Shown: positions 20,091 through 32,235 of the stretch, piece after piece
Layout of the letters: every line of letters starts with the position of its first letter
Numbering within the stretch: the first letter of the stretch is position 1
Assembly (NCBI GenBank): GCA_964016985.1
Contig: OZ024831.1
Span: forward strand, 81,942,263 to 82,006,262
Reading direction: 5' to 3'
Length of the DNA: 64,000 nt
From: Anodontia alba
Taxonomy: Eukaryota; Mollusca; Bivalvia; Lucinida; Lucinidae
The notes under the pieces: model-generated
Told to the model about the DNA's origin: nothing
What the model saw: only the letters and a program-made list of their open reading frames with translations
The model's database searches: none
Made by a program: the position numbers and the translations under genes

Positions 20091-20573
20091 TTTTTTGGAT
20101 TTAGACTGAAACCCATATTTGACAAAAGTGGCAGTGGACATTTCCAAATTGAAAGATTGAAGAGGCCACTTAGAAACTCAGAGATGAAAGAGTGAATTAA
20201 AGCAAAGACTCTCTAACCAAATTCCACCTAATGTCAATGCAAAATTGTGAACATGTTGAGCATGGTAACATTGTGATGTTACAAGATACATATTCCATCA
20301 GGATTATTGCCCTCATTCTTAGATTCTTAAGATTCTTAGCGTCATTCGAGGCTGTCTGTTAAAAAAAAAAAAAAAAAAAAAAAAATGACATGTTAATTGG
20401 AAACAAGAACTACTTGGTAATGGCAGAGATTTGAAATTGGTAGATTTATTAATGTTCTCATTCCATATTTATCCTAAGTGTTCAGACACCTTAACCCCTT
20501 ACTGGCTATTCTTGCAGGGTGTCTGTTTAACACTTTACCCTTAACCGTTTCAGCCAGCAGACCAAAACATACT

Positions 20574-20648
20574 TGTGCAAACAGTGTAGATCCAGATGAG
20601 ATGGCTTGTCAGGAGCCATCTCATCAGGATCTACACTGTTTGCCATCT
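20574..20648. mobile_element. Hairpin core within MITE (copy 2 of duplication)
   Basis: Same hairpin as at 20016; here GAGATGGC faces GCCATCTC with no mismatch. Confidence 0.85.
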
Positions 20649-21112
20649 ATTTTTTGGATTTAGACTGAAACCCATATTTGACAAAAGTGGCAGTGGACAT
20701 TTCCAAATTGAAAGATGGAAGAGGCCACTTAGAAACGAGTGAATTAAAGCAAAGACTCTCTAACCAAATTCCACCTAATGTCAATGCAAAATTGTGAACG
20801 TGTTGAGCATGGTAACATTGTGATGTTACAAGATACATATTCCATCAAGTTTATTGCCCTCATTCTTAGATTCTTATCGTCATTCGAGGCTGTCTGTTAA
20901 AAAAAAAAAAAAAAAATGACATATTAATTGGAAACAAGAACTACTTGGTAATGGCAGAGATTTGAAATTGGTAGATTTAGTTAATGTTCTCATTCCATAT
21001 TTATCCTAAGTGTTCAGACACCTTAACCCCTTACCATACTTGTCCTAACTTTGATCAATTCCATCTTGTTACCTGTTGCTGAGTCTAATACTGTTGGATG
21101 ACAATATAGAAC

Positions 21113-21188
21113 CTGATCAGATATGATCTGGGTCTAGACTATTTGCTCAGGCCTTCCTTTCCGAATACTTAGGGTAATATGGTAATTT
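21113..21188. repeat. Remnant of hairpin-core MITE with CTTAGGGTAATA end
   Basis: CCTGATCAGATATGATCTGG, GTCTAGACTATTTGCTCAGG, then CCGAATACTTAGGGTAATAT. A truncated copy. Confidence 0.6.
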
Positions 21189-21731
21189 GTTTGTTCATAC
21201 TTATTCAGGTTGGTGGTGGAAAATCGCTGTTTGTACTCAGTTATCAATATATACTGTCCTGTCGGAAGGATTCTTGGGGAATTGAGGATTTAAAAAAAGA
21301 TAATCACAGTAATATAATTAACTTCTGATATTACATGACAAAACTTTTCCAAATGGGAGTACAAGCATCGATAGAAAAAATAACATGAGGACAATGACAT
21401 ATTTTTCATTTTATTTGAATATTCTTTAAGATGGCTCTAGAAAAATGATGAATTTCAGAAACCCAGTCTGGTAATGATTCAGATGGATGCATTATTGTCA
21501 CAATTATACATTGCACCTGTAGCCATAACAACGTAAATTAGTTTTATTGTTATTATTACTACATTTACAATAGTTGAGTTCATGTTGAAAGTGTGCACAT
21601 CACCCAACACTTTCTGCTTTACTGTAGTATAAAAACATTCCTAAGAGCATAGCTGTTTTTTTTTATATATATATATTTACACTGCCACATTATCATCTCA
21701 CAAAATAACTTTTTTGACATTATTCAGAAAA

Positions 21732-22588
21732 TACAGTCGAACATCGATGGCTCGAACTTGCCTGGACCGCCAAAAAAAGTTCGACCGATCGGTAGTTCGA
21801 TCGATTGAAGACCAACTCACCAAGATCCATCTTTGTGTACTATGATTTTCTATCATAGCTACAGTAATTTCAGTGACTTCCTGTATATTTATCAGTCATA
21901 ATTTAAGCCACTTATTATACCTTTCGCACTTTCAGGGAGATAAAATATGACAATAATAATAAATCTGTCTTTTAATTTTATTTACAAGATGAAAAGATTA
22001 AAATAAAAAGCATGGACATTTAGCAAACTTTGTAAAAGAGACACAATCTATATTTAGTCAAGTCACGAGAAAAGTTCCCATTAGCTAAGACCCGAACCAG
22101 CCTGCTCAGCTTATAAAACCACTAGAGTCCTGAAATGCGGAACTTACGACCCCATACACTATACTGACAAAGCAGCGAACGACAAAGGTTCAGATTAGAC
22201 TGCTCAGAATAGCAGGCTGGTCCACTCCTTTGGTATTTGCAAATGGCAAAAGGCACGTTTTCTCACCAATCAACTTAAATTGACCACTTCTCAACATTAA
22301 TCGATTGAGCAATTGATCAAAGGGCGGCCTTAATTGAGCTCGCGCCATCAAGTACACCTGTGATATGTAAACAGCTGTTTCGGTAAGACACTTGGTCAAT
22401 ATCAAAGCGTCTTATAATACTGATCATGCACCTGAGATTGATTAAACATGGGATTTTTAACAGGGTAATTAGTGCGAGCCATCGGTGGGATTTTACATAG
22501 AAAATGCACTCTAGGGACCAGTCATAGGGTTCGAGTGTAAATTCGCTGATCGAGCCTACCGAGTTTGAGCCAATGAAGTTCGACTGTA
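21732..22588. mobile_element. Non-autonomous pogo/Tigger-like DNA transposon, 857 bp
   Basis: TACAGTCGAACATCGATGGC at the left and GAAGTTCGACTGTA at the right, both with TA at the outer edge. Subterminal GTTCGACC/TTCGATCG motifs. No transposase frame remains; the short minus-strand frames inside do not resemble one. Confidence 0.8.
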
Positions 22589-22851
22589 ATGCCATATCAA
22601 AAGAAACGCATACTTACTTTTGTTTTTAACATTATATCACTTTAAGTACTGCAGTTGTCTTTAAAAATGTACATAAACAGATATATAATTGAATAATCAA
22701 CAGTGTTTGTGTAATATGAAAAATCTGCCACTCAGGAGTGTTGATAATTTGGCAATAAAACTTCTTTCTTCAGAATTTGTTTTTACCAAATTACGATGCT
22801 CCTTCATGACATGATTTTCATATCTGTCAAACCCTCTTTATTGAATGTTTG

Positions 22852-23068
22852 CAGGTTAGCTCCAGATAAGGCACATTTTCAATCCAAAAGTGTTGATATT
22901 TTTTTTTTATTTCTCCATGAAATGTGAGTACTCAATAGAAGCACCTTGACAAGGCCCTTCTAATGAGTACTTGGCAAGTCCCTTCTAATGAGTACCTACA
23001 ACACACGTTTTTGTGGAGAAATAAGAAAAATATTACGTGGATACCCCCTCTTATCAGGAGCTATGTGT
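22852..23068. mobile_element. Hairpin MITE, CTCATTAGAAG family, with internal duplication
   Basis: TTAGCTCCAGATAAGGCACA at the left and CCTCTTATCAGGAGCTATG at the right. The arm CCCTTCTAATGAGTAC is present twice (22971 and 22981-23000). It ends about 70 bp before the terminal POU2F exon. Confidence 0.85.
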
Positions 23069-23137
23069 GTGATTTAGCTAAACTTGGGACTGGATGTGAT
23101 GAAACAGTATTTAAAGGGTTTGGTTGATACTTTACAG

Positions 23138-23865
23138 GTTTTACTCAGGGTGATGTTGGATTGGCAATGGGAAAGTTATATGGGAATGACTTCAGCCAGA
23201 CAACGATCTCAAGATTTGAAGCTCTCAATCTGAGCTTTAAGAATATGTGTAAACTGAAACCTCTTCTACAGAAGTGGCTGGATGATGCTAACACTTCCAC
23301 CAATACACAGACGGCTCCAGTGGCTGATGGCGAGATGAGTGCACCATTAAGTCCCGACACATTGGCATCTAGGCGGCGGAAAAAACGAACAAGTATAGAG
23401 ACAACAATTAGAGTGTCATTAGAGAAAAGTTTTCTTTCAAATCCTAAACCAACATCAGAAGAAATTGCAATGCTAGCTGACAATTTGAACATGGAGAAGG
23501 AAGTAATACGGGTGTGGTTTTGTAATAGACGGCAGAAAGAGAAGCGGATTAATCCACCATCTTCTTTTGCTTCTATGCAAATGTTGAATCAGTTAAACAT
23601 GGCTACGGCCACTGGTACAGTGACACAAGCATCTCCATTAATAACAGTATCAACACCGGGTGTCACCGTGACGCCGGTGTCACTAGTGAGTGCTATACCA
23701 AACTCTCCACTCAATGTTAATCTCACAAATAATACCAACTTACAATCTCAGACTGTTAATGATAAAGTGACAGGTTCAGCTCAAAACAAAATTGTGATGA
23801 AACATGTACTGACTGCAGATGAACAAAAAATAGTTCAAGTGATTTCAGGGTTGTCTCAGAAGTAA
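23138..23865 (+). CDS. POU2F1: POU2F/Oct-1-like factor, terminal exon with POU domain and homeodomain
   Basis: 728 bp: two bases completing the split glycine, 241 codons and TAA at 23863-23865, after TTTACAG (23131-23137). It begins with the rest of the POU-specific domain ([46 protein letters not shown]). A linker of about 30 residues with the SAPLSPDTL segment follows, then the homeodomain from [11 protein letters not shown] through KPTSEEI to recognition helix [19 protein letters not shown]. The last 110 or so residues are T/V/N/S-rich and end in [27 protein letters not shown] and [20 protein letters not shown] identify POU class II; nuclear, binds ATGCAAAT-type octamers. POU domain plus homeodomain are intact, with no frameshift. 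Oct-1 or Oct-2 orthology cannot be separated; protostomes usually have one (nubbin/pdm). Confidence 0.98.
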
Positions 23866-23878
23866 GCTGGAGAAAGTG

Positions 23879-24172
23879 AGTAGCTCCAGATAAGGTGCTT
23901 TTTTCAACAATACCTACAGATATTTTATTTCTCCACAAAAACATGTTCTTGGTACTCATTAGAAGTGCCTCAGTGAGACACTTCTAATGAGTACCTACAA
24001 CATGTTTTCATGGAGAAATAAGAAAAATAGTATCCAGATATTTTTTATTTCTCCAGAAAAACATAAATTGTGGGTTCTCAATAAAAGCATCTCACTGTAG
24101 GGCTTCTAATGAGTACCCATTTTTTCATGGAAAAATAAGAAAAATGTTTATCTGTTATCTGGAGATGTGGAA
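23879..24172. mobile_element. Two adjacent CTCATTAGAAG-family hairpin MITEs in the 3' UTR region
   Basis: Copy 1: TAGCTCCAGATAAGGTGCTT, GGTACTCATTAGAAGTGCCT, loop GTGAG, ACTTCTAATGAGTACCTACA, GAGAAATAAGAAAAATA (23879-24030). Copy 2: TTTTTTATTTCTCCAGAAAA, GGTTCTCAATAAAAGCATCT, GGCTTCTAATGAGTACCCAT (24036-24165). Immediately after the stop codon, so probably transcribed. Confidence 0.82.
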
Positions 24173-24254
24173 TTGTTTTTATTGTGTTCTTCAAAATGTG
24201 TTCATTACTTGAACAGCATGGCATGAAAGTGGACTCACTGCATAGCTTCAAATT

Positions 24255-24440
24255 ACCGTAATCAACCTAAGTATAGGGACAGACAGGCCTGAACGAACAG
24301 TGTAGACCCAGATCAGAGGCATCAGAATGTGGCTTCTAATCAGGGTCTATTTGCCATTCGTTCAGCAATATTTTAAACACATCAATGGATAGTGGAACAG
24401 ACCTTTACAAATTATAGGACAAATATGGTAAGGAGTCCTG
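24255..24440. mobile_element. Hairpin-core MITE (CCTAAGTATAGGGACA terminus)
   Basis: CCTAAGTATAGGGACAGACA, then GAACAGTGTAGACCCAGATC and GGCTTCTAATCAGGGTCTAT. The right end is diverged. Confidence 0.65.
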
Positions 24441-24889
24441 CTATTTAGAGTAAATTTGGTACTCCATTTTCAACATCTTTCAGTTTGTCATTTTTCACCT
24501 AGGGATTTACTCGGAAGAAGTAAAACAAAAAAAAACAAAAAATACAAATTGTTGTCATGATTTAATGGAAAACAGTTTATGTATTAAATGCCCAGGCACC
24601 AATAGTTTTATCTGCTTATTGGTTAAAAGAATTTCATTTTTTCTTCACAGAAAAAGTGGCTGTAAATTATGTGAAAATTGATAGGGTTGATAGTTTGGCA
24701 CCAGATTTTCAAATTGTTGTTGAAAATTTATGGAATTTTGAGTATGTTGTGATTAAATAGTTCAATCAGTAGAGAGAAAACAGAAATATTTTTTTTAAAT
24801 TTTTAAAAACTGTTTAGCATTGCAGTTGCATAGGACAGACCCATTGTGAACATAAATTTGACTTTATAGTACTGTATTGACCCCAACTT

Positions 24890-25075
24890 TGGGATACCGC
24901 AACACCTGAGCCTTTTTTCCTGGAGTTTGAACAAGTCCATTTTAATCATCTAAAACTGTTGGATGAGTGGCAAACAGTTTAGACCCTGATCAGATGCCAC
25001 ATTTGTGGCATCTGATCTGGTCTACACTGTTTGCTCAGGCCTGTCTGTCCCAATACTAAAGATTATTACAGTTAA
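24890..25075. mobile_element. Hairpin-core MITE (CTAAGTATT terminus)
   Basis: Core GCAAACAGTTTAGACCCTGA, ATGCCACA loop TGTGGCAT, CTGATCTGGTCTACACTGTT; right end GCCTGTCTGTCCCAATACTA. Confidence 0.75.
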
Positions 25076-25084
25076 GAGTTGAAA

Positions 25085-25090
25085 ATAAAG
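25085..25090 (+). terminator. Possible POU2F polyadenylation signal
   Basis: AATAAA about 1.2 kb past the POU2F stop, with a further ACAAATAAAATG nearby at 25110-25122. Only a candidate; nothing shows it is used. Confidence 0.2.
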
Positions 25091-25317
25091 CTAAGAAATA
25101 GGAAAAAAAAGACAAATAAAATGTAAAAACATAAAACAGAATTCCAGAATATGTTTTGTTTTCAGAGAAAAGAAATGCATCCCAGATCTATTTCATAATT
25201 TCTGGAATGTGTTTCATTTCAGCCATGTCATGAAAGAAGGAGTATTTTGAGCATAACATAGTCCAAATTAGCTTGCACATCAGTCTGGTCTAGGCCTTGT
25301 TGTAAATCTAGTTTCCT

Positions 25318-26050
25318 TAACTCTGTAAACCAGATACCTATTACTCTGTAAATAGGATGATACCTGTTACTCTGGAAATAGGAAACTTATTACTCTGTAA
25401 GGAAGGTACCAATTACTCAGTAAGCTGTAAACAAGATAACCTATAATTCTGTAAGCAAGATACCTGATGTTCTGTAGATTGGATACCTATTACACTGCAA
25501 GCAAATTAACTACATGTATTACTCTGTAAGCAGGATACTTATTACTCTGTAAATAAGTTACCTATTACACTGCAAGCAAGATAACTTACTCTGTAAGCAG
25601 GATACTTATTACTCTGTAAATAGGATACCTATTACACTGCAAGCAAGATAGCTGTTACTCTGTAAGCAGGATACTTATTACTCTGTAAATAGGATATCTA
25701 TTACACTGCAAACAAGATAGCTGTTACCCTGTAAGCAGGCTACTTATTACTCTGTAAATAGGATACCTATTACACTGCAAGCAAGATAGCTGTTACTCTG
25801 TAAGCAGGATACTTATTACTCTGTAAATAGGATACCTATTACACTGCAAGCAAGATAGCTGTTACTCTGTAAGCAGGATACTTATTACTCTGTAAATAGG
25901 ATACCTATTACACTGCAAGCAAGATAGCTGTTACTCTGTAAGCAGGATACTTATTACTCTGTAAATAGGATAACTATTATTCTGTAAGCAGGATATTACT
26001 GTAGATAGGATACCTGTTACTCTGTAAATAGGATAACTATTACTTTGTAA
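25318..26050 (+). repeat. Tandem array of about 66-bp units
   Basis: Units read TTACTCTGTAAGCAGGATAC, TTATTACTCTGTAAATAGGA, TACCTATTACACTGCAAGCA, AGATAGCTG, made of three diverged sub-units of 20-23 bp. Best-ordered at 25590-25980 with six near-identical 66-bp units; the edges are more diverged. Confidence 0.92.
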
Positions 26051-26263
26051 GTTTTGATCAGACAAAGGAAATGGTGGCTGAGATGGACTGTGTCTGTGCA
26101 CATATATCTCAGAGATGTTCTTATGGCATGGCTCAGGTCTTCCATAGATCTTCAGATGTGCAGCTCCCCATGTAAGTATTAAGGGTAAAAGAAACACTGT
26201 TGTTTTGAAATGCAAAGTATTATTGATTTTTCATTTATTCTTTTAAAAATTGTGGTATCTTTT

Positions 26264-28286
26264 TGTCCCCCGCCTTTTCGAAGAAAAGTGGAGGGACACT
26301 GTTTTTGGTTTTCCGTGGGGCGTGGTGCGTGGCACGTGGTGCCGAGTTTTTAGTAGGTACTTTGTCCCCTTAACTCCTCCCACAGTTTTTGTCCGATCCT
26401 TTTGGAACTTTACAGGTGTTTTAAGGATGGTCTGAAGATGTGCATGTGGTTTTTTCAGAATCCTGAAATAATTTTTTATCACTTTTTCCTCATTTTTAAC
26501 TAGACATTTTTTGAGTTCTAATATTACAGAAGCGTATAGGGAGTAGGTACCTTGTCCCCTTAACTCCTCCCACAGTTTTTGGCCGATCCTTTTGAAACTT
26601 TACATGGGCTTTTAGGATGGCCTGAAGATATGCATGTGGTTTTTTCAGAATCCTGAAATAATTTTTTATCACTTTTTCCGCATTTTTAACTTAGACATTT
26701 TTTGAGTTCTAATACTACAGAAGTGTATAGGGAGCAGGTACCTTGTCCCCTTAACTCCTCCCACAGTTTTTGGCCGATTCTTTTGAAACTTTACAGGTGT
26801 TTTAAGGATGGTCTGAAGATGTACATGTGGTTTTTTCAGATTCCTGAAATTAATTTTTATTACTTTTTACACATTTTGAACAAAGACATTTTTTGAGTTC
26901 TAATATTACAGAAGCGTATAGGGAGTAGGTACCTTGTCCCCTTAACTCCTCCCACAGTTTTAAGCCGATCCTTTTGAAACTTTACATGGGCTTTCAGGAT
27001 GGCCTGAAGATATGCATGTGGTTTTTTCAGAATCCTGAAATAATTATTTATCACTTTTTCCGCATTTTTAACTTAGACATTTTTTGAGTTCTAATACTAC
27101 AGAAGTGTATAGGGAGCAGGTACCTTGTCCCCTTAACTCCTCCCACAGTTTTTGGCCGATTCTTTTGAAACTTTACAGGTGCTTTAAGGATGGTCTGAAG
27201 ATGTGCATGTGGTTTTTTCAGAATCCTGAAATTAATTTTTATTACTTTTTACACATTTTGAACATAGACATTTTTTGAGTTCTAATATTACAGAAGCGTA
27301 TAGGGAGTAGGTACCTTGTCCCCTTAACTCCTCCCACAGTTTTTGGCCGATCCTTTTGAAACTTTACATGGGCTTTCAGGATGGCCTGAAGATATGCATG
27401 TGGTTTTTTCAGAATCCTGAAATAATTTTTCATCATTTTTTCCGCATTTTTAACTTAGACGTTTTTTGAGTTCTAATACTACAGAAGTATATAGGGAGCT
27501 GGTACCTTGTCCCCTTAACTCCTCGCACAGTTTTTGGCCGATCCTTTTGAAACTTTACAGGTGCTTTAAGGATGGTCTGAAGATATGCATGTGGTTTTTT
27601 CAGAATCCTGAAATTATTTTTTATCACTTTTTACACGTTTTGAACTTAGACATTTTTTGAGTTCTAATATTACAGAAGTCTATAGGGAGTAGGTACCTTG
27701 TCCCCTTAACTCCTCCCACAGTTTTTGACAGATCCTTTTGAAACTTTACGTGGGCTTTTAGGATGGCCAGAAAACATGCAGGTGGATTTTTCAGAATCCT
27801 GAAATATTTTTTTATTACTTTTTCCGCATTTTTAACTTAGACATTTTTTGAGTTCTAATATTACAGAAGTGTATAGAGTGCAGGTACCTTGTTCCCTTAA
27901 CTCCTCCCACGTTTTTTGTCCGATTCTTTTGAAACTTTACAAGGGCTTTTAGGATGGCCTGAAGATATGCATGTGGATTTTTTCAGAATCCTGATATAAA
28001 TTTTTACCACTTTTTCTGCATTTTTAACTTAGACATTTTTTTAGTTCTAATACTACAGAAGCGTATAGGAAGTAGGTACCTTGACTCCGTAACTCCTACC
28101 ACAGTTTTAAGCCGATCCTTTGAAACTAGGTGCTCTGAAGATATGCATGTGGCTTTTTCAGAATCTTGAAATTATTTTTTATCACTGGTTTCCTGCTACA
28201 ATACTTAGGTAATTGATACAGGACCAATGGTCCTCTGGTTAACTTTACCATTTTTAACACCTCAAATAAAAATAAGGCGGGGGACA
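26264..28286 (+). mobile_element. Composite element, TGTCCCCCGCCTT inverted ends around 190-bp array
   Basis: Left TGTCCCCCGCCTTTTC, right AAGGCGGGGGACA. Inside are about ten units of 190 bp, each with GTACCTTGTCCCCTTAACTC, GATCCTTTTGAAACTTTACA, GGTCTGAAGATATGCATGTG, TTTTTTCAGAATCCTGAAAT and GAGTTCTAATATTACAGAAG. Units alternate between two subtypes (ACAGGTGCTTTAAGGATGGT and ACATGGGCTTT(T/C)AGGATGGC) for most of the array, suggesting a 380-bp higher-order repeat. Confidence 0.88.
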
Positions 28287-28651
28287 TAAATTCCCCATGG
28301 AATTTGCTTGTTAATAGCAGATTTCAGGAAAAAGCTGCCAACTTCTCGAACAGGTTTCTGACTCCTGATATGTCTGAGTGAAGCTGTTATCAGATGTGCC
28401 TTTCAGTAAATTTCATTTTGCCATAAAATACTAATTTCTGTCTGTGCCTTATCAACAGTTTGTCATCTGCTCAATGCAAGACTAATGGCAAATTATGCAG
28501 ATGGTTTAAAATGTTTCATATATACATGTAGGCTCCATGAGTCAAATAAAATATAAACATGGATTAGCAAGTTCTTTTCTTTTTTTTTTTCTCTCTTTTT
28601 TTTTTGTTTTTTTGTAAATAAAATATAAACATCAGTTAACAAATTACTTTT

Positions 28652-28884
28652 AGCTCAGCTGACCTGAAGACTCATAATGAGCTATTGCGATAACAATCCA
28701 TCCTGCAATCATCCAGTGACATCTTTAAACAATATCTCCTCTGAAACTTAGGGGCAGATTGTCACCAAACTTCAAGTAAAATCTTCGCTTTTAGGAGGGA
28801 TTGAAAATCTCTTCAAATGTTCACTGTCAGTTGACCCAGCACATGTATGGTAAAAACACATCAAAATCTTCTCCCCCAGAAGCT
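28652..28884 (+). repeat. Diverged left part of an AGCTCACCTGAG-type element
   Basis: TTTTAGCTCAGCTGACCTGA then GAGCTATTGCGATAACAATC and ACATCTTTAAACAATATCTC parallel the start of the element at 9030. A matching right end occurs at about 35826-35872, so everything between may be one old element enlarged by insertions. Confidence 0.55.
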
Positions 28885-29095
28885 TTTTGCCTGGGAGGCC
28901 CAAAATGACATGGAAGCAGCTGACAGAAAGGGATTGCAGAGAGTGGAAGCTCTCGGCTATCAACCCTCATGATAGACGTACCTGGAGATCTGGTGTGAGA
29001 TCTGCCATGCGTGCAGCAAGCCAGCTATCTGGAAGGGGGCCCACTGAAGTGGATGTTGCCCCTGTACCTGCATGTTAATCAAAAATCTGATTATA
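28885..29095 (+). pseudogene. Non-LTR retrotransposon fragment, C-terminal part of ORF2
   Basis: An open stretch at 28887-29078 reads PGRPKMTWKQLTERDCREWK, continues with LSAINPHDRRTWRSGVRSAM and AASQLSGRGP, and ends in a stop. This is the C-terminal tail seen in many animal reverse-transcriptase LINEs (CR1/RTE-like group), after the catalytic region. It is followed by a TA-rich tail. A related, longer copy is at 48046-48819. The flanks AGAAGCTTTT and AGAAAGCTTT look like the target duplication. Confidence 0.82.
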
Positions 29096-30530
29096 TATAT
29101 ATTATTAAGCTAGAAAGCTTTGGGGCTGACACTTGGTATGTACCATCAGGGATGCAAGGTCTATCAGGTTTATTCAAATGATGATCCTAGGTTGACTTTT
29201 TTAATCTTATATCGGCAACGCCAAGTATGCTTTCCTATATATATTTGTATGGGGAAAATTTGAAGTCATTTTCTCAAAAAGATCAATAGTTGAAACTATA
29301 CAATATATATGTACGATCAAAATAATAAACTGCAGTTACAATCAAAATTTTATCTCTCTCAGGTTGTCCCTGGACCACGAGCTTGTAAAAATTACTAAAT
29401 CTTTAAATGGCTTCTCTAGAACTACTGGGCAATTTTCACATTTCATATGAAGCCTGTCGGAAGGAGATTGCGAGTCTGTTCAAATGGTCATGCTCCATTG
29501 ATCAAAATTGCTGTCATGCCAATATATGGTAAAGATATCCCATAACCTTGTAGCCTCTGGAGTTATTTTGTGTCATCCCCCAATTTGACCTTTTTACGGC
29601 TAGATCAAATTTTACTCCCTTTACATTTGTATGAGGAAAATGTTGAAGTAATTTTCACAAAATGCATTAAAGACTGTTGTTTGAAACCTACAACAGATGG
29701 TTGAAATAGCACAACCCTTCAGTTACAATCAAACTTTTATCCCTAATGTCTATTTGTCCCTTGTCAATATACATGTATAAAATCATGAAATCTTTAAATG
29801 AATTCTCTGAAATTACTGGGCAGATTTTAAAATTCTATTTCATATGAAGCCTTCTGTTGAAGGGGAATTGAGTTTTTCAAATATTCACACTCTTTTGATC
29901 TAGATGGACATCATTCCTTTATATGTAACAATCTTTGTCTCAGAAACCAAGAAAAGCTGAATCTATATAGTATAATACATGTATATACCTCAGGGGTTTA
30001 TCTATCCCTGCTCATGGGTTGTATACATGTATAAAATCATGAAAGCATTACATAACCTTCTGTAATACATCTGGGCCAGTTTTCACCGAATTTCATGTGG
30101 AGCCTTCTGTTGATGGATTGAGTGTTCAAAAAGTCACATTCCATTAACCAAGATGGCCACCATGCTTTCAACTTTGCCAAAAATTTTGGGTACTGAAATG
30201 TAAAAAAGGCGGCCACGACCATATATGAAAAAATCTTTAAACAACTTCTTCAAATCTCTAGGGCAAATGTGTATGAAGGATCCTTGTGACAAGTTGTTTT
30301 TTTTAAATTTGTCAAAAATATTGAGAAGCATCATCCAAGGTGGTCACCATGACCATATACGAAAAAATCTTTAAACAACTTTAAATCTCTAGGGCAAATG
30401 TGTATGAAGGATCCTTGTGACAATTTTTTTTTTTTTTTCAAATTTGTCAAAAATATTGAGAAACATCATCCAAGGTGGTCACCATGACTATATGGAAAAT
30501 CCTATAAAGTATTTCTACTCCAAAACCATG
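29096..30530 (+). repeat. Diverged repeats of the AGCTCACCTGAG element interior
   Basis: Phrases such as ACTTCAAGTA/CAAATTTCATAT, AAGATGGCC(A/G)CCATG and CATATATG(G/A)TAAAAA recur as in 9030-10521. A 120-bp direct repeat is at about 30220-30350 and 30350-30480 (GACCATATACGAAAAAATCT). No genes seen. Confidence 0.55.
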
Positions 30531-30744
30531 GGGGGCAGTTATACGTACCAAAAATTATGATTTTTGCATAATTATCCAGATTTTTAGGTTGAATTTCCGC
30601 ATTACAATTCCCAAAATAAAAATTACAGCAAAATAAAAGCAAATGTTAATAAAATTCATGAAATATTTTGTCCAAGCCTGTCTTGTTGGATGGAGACCTT
30701 TTACTAATGCACTGCCAAATGCAGACTAGTTTTCTAATCCAAGT

Positions 30745-32235
30745 AATAAAACAAGAGCTCTGCCAAGCAGGGCATTATACGCCCGTGGCAAGTAAAAAGA
30801 TGTAGCACAAAAACTGGCTCCTGTATAATTCAGTGCTCCGCATATAAACTGTAAGTGGAATTACTAAGCGACCAAGCTGGCCCAGAAATTAAGGAAGAAG
30901 TGACTTCTCCCTCCTGAGAAAATAGGGAGAAGTTTGCTGCTTCTAGGGAGAAGTACTTTTTGACGGAGGACACACCACAGAAGCATGACTATATTATAAG
31001 CTCATACGAGCCTTTGGCTGATTTGTTTTTCCTATACATCAATATCGGACCAAACAATAACAAAACAAAAATAAACAACCAGAAAAAAAAAAAAAAAATG
31101 CTGCAAAATTTTTTTTCATAAACCTTTAACTTGTTTAATACTGATTTTATTTTTGTTCTTCAAGGGAGCCAAATCAGAAGAGTATTAAAAAAAAAAAAAA
31201 AATCCAAAAAGAAGAATTATGTATTCATAAAGATTTAATAATGGCAACCTTTCCTTGCAAAGCTAATAAAAGAAGAAAAAAAAAAAAAAAAAAATCAATA
31301 TCTTGCCCATATGACCAAAACTTTAGTTATTTGCAAAAAATATACCTATTATAAAATAAAATTTGCACACTATTACCTCTAAACAATATGCTGCGAAAAG
31401 TTTACAAAAACTTTCAAAGGAGCATGAATCTGCAAATATTTGGTGCACTGTAACCTCAAAATAATATGTGCTGCTCCACATCATCGTGTAACTATTTATG
31501 AAGTTTCACTTTGATCAGATGTAAACTATAGAAGGATTTAGCCGGAAACAAAAAATTAATAGAAATTTTCAACGGGGTTTAACTCTGCTAATATTTGGTG
31601 GACTGTAACCTTGAAACAATATGCGCTACTCCACATCATGGTCTAATTACAAATAAAATTTCAGCTTGATAGGATGTAAACTTGAGGAGGATTTAGCCGG
31701 ACACGAAAAGTTTACTGAAATTTTCAAAGGGGCATAACTCTGCTATTTGGTGGACTGTAACCTCGAAACAATATGCACTGCTCCACATCATGGTCTAACT
31801 GTACATGAAGTTTCAGCTTGATTGGATGTAAACTGTAGGAGGATTTAGCCAGAAATGAAAAATTAATAGAAATCTTCAAAGGGGTTAGTCAACTGAAATT
31901 TTCAAAGGGGCATAACTCTGCTAATATTTGGTGGACTGTAACCTCGAAACAATATGCGCTGCTCCACATCATGGTCTAACTATATATGAAGTTTCAGCTT
32001 GATTGAATGTAAAATGTAGGAGTTAACAGGAAATGAAAAGTTTACAGAAATTTTCAAAGGGGCATAACTCTGCAAACATTTGGTGGACTGTAACCCCGAA
32101 ACGATCTGGCTGCGCCACATCATGGTCTAACTATATACCAAGTTTTAGCTTGATCGGATGTAAATTGTAGGTGGAGTTAGCCGGAAAGGAAAGAGTTTAC
32201 GGACGGACGCCATACCCCATAACATAATAATATAA
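30745..32235 (+). mobile_element. Composite element with TTATACGCCC start and 150-bp array
   Basis: Starts ACAAGAGCTCTGCCAAGCAG, GGCATTATACGCCCGTGG. From about 31390 there are some five units with TTTTCAAAGGGGCATAACTC, TGGTGGACTGTAACCTCGAA, CTCCACATCATGGTCTAACT and TTTCAGCTTGATTGGATGTA. It ends in GGACGGACGCC. The same unit is arrayed at 57345-58505. Confidence 0.8.

Larger units (their letters stand above)
19943..21040 (+). repeat. 559-bp tandem duplication
   Basis: CTGGCTATTCTTGCAGGGTG starts at 19943 and 20502. The copies run parallel to GTTCAGACACCTTAACCCC (about 20479 and 21011), with few substitutions and differing poly(A) lengths (about 26 A at 20360, about 17 A at 20899). Each copy carries a hairpin-core MITE. 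Low divergence implies a recent event. Confidence 0.93.

Noticed and set aside
23145..23492. 115-codon minus-strand frame over the POU2F terminal exon
   Set aside because: Antisense shadow of a strongly conserved POU domain exon.
23575..23582. Octamer ATGCAAAT in the POU2F coding exon
   Set aside because: A single coding occurrence (codons for Met-Gln-Met context); within chance for an AT-rich 64-kb sequence, unlike the paired octamers of the MITE.
25318..26050. CRISPR-like array
   Set aside because: Units are contiguous without unique spacers, in a eukaryotic intergenic region; a plain minisatellite.
26250..27660. Recurring 64-codon frames with YREQVPCPLNSSHSFWPILL and the minus-strand KNYFRILKKPHAYLQ
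   Set aside because: Both strands are open in the same 190-bp unit, with period equal to the repeat; typical of satellite, not of genes.
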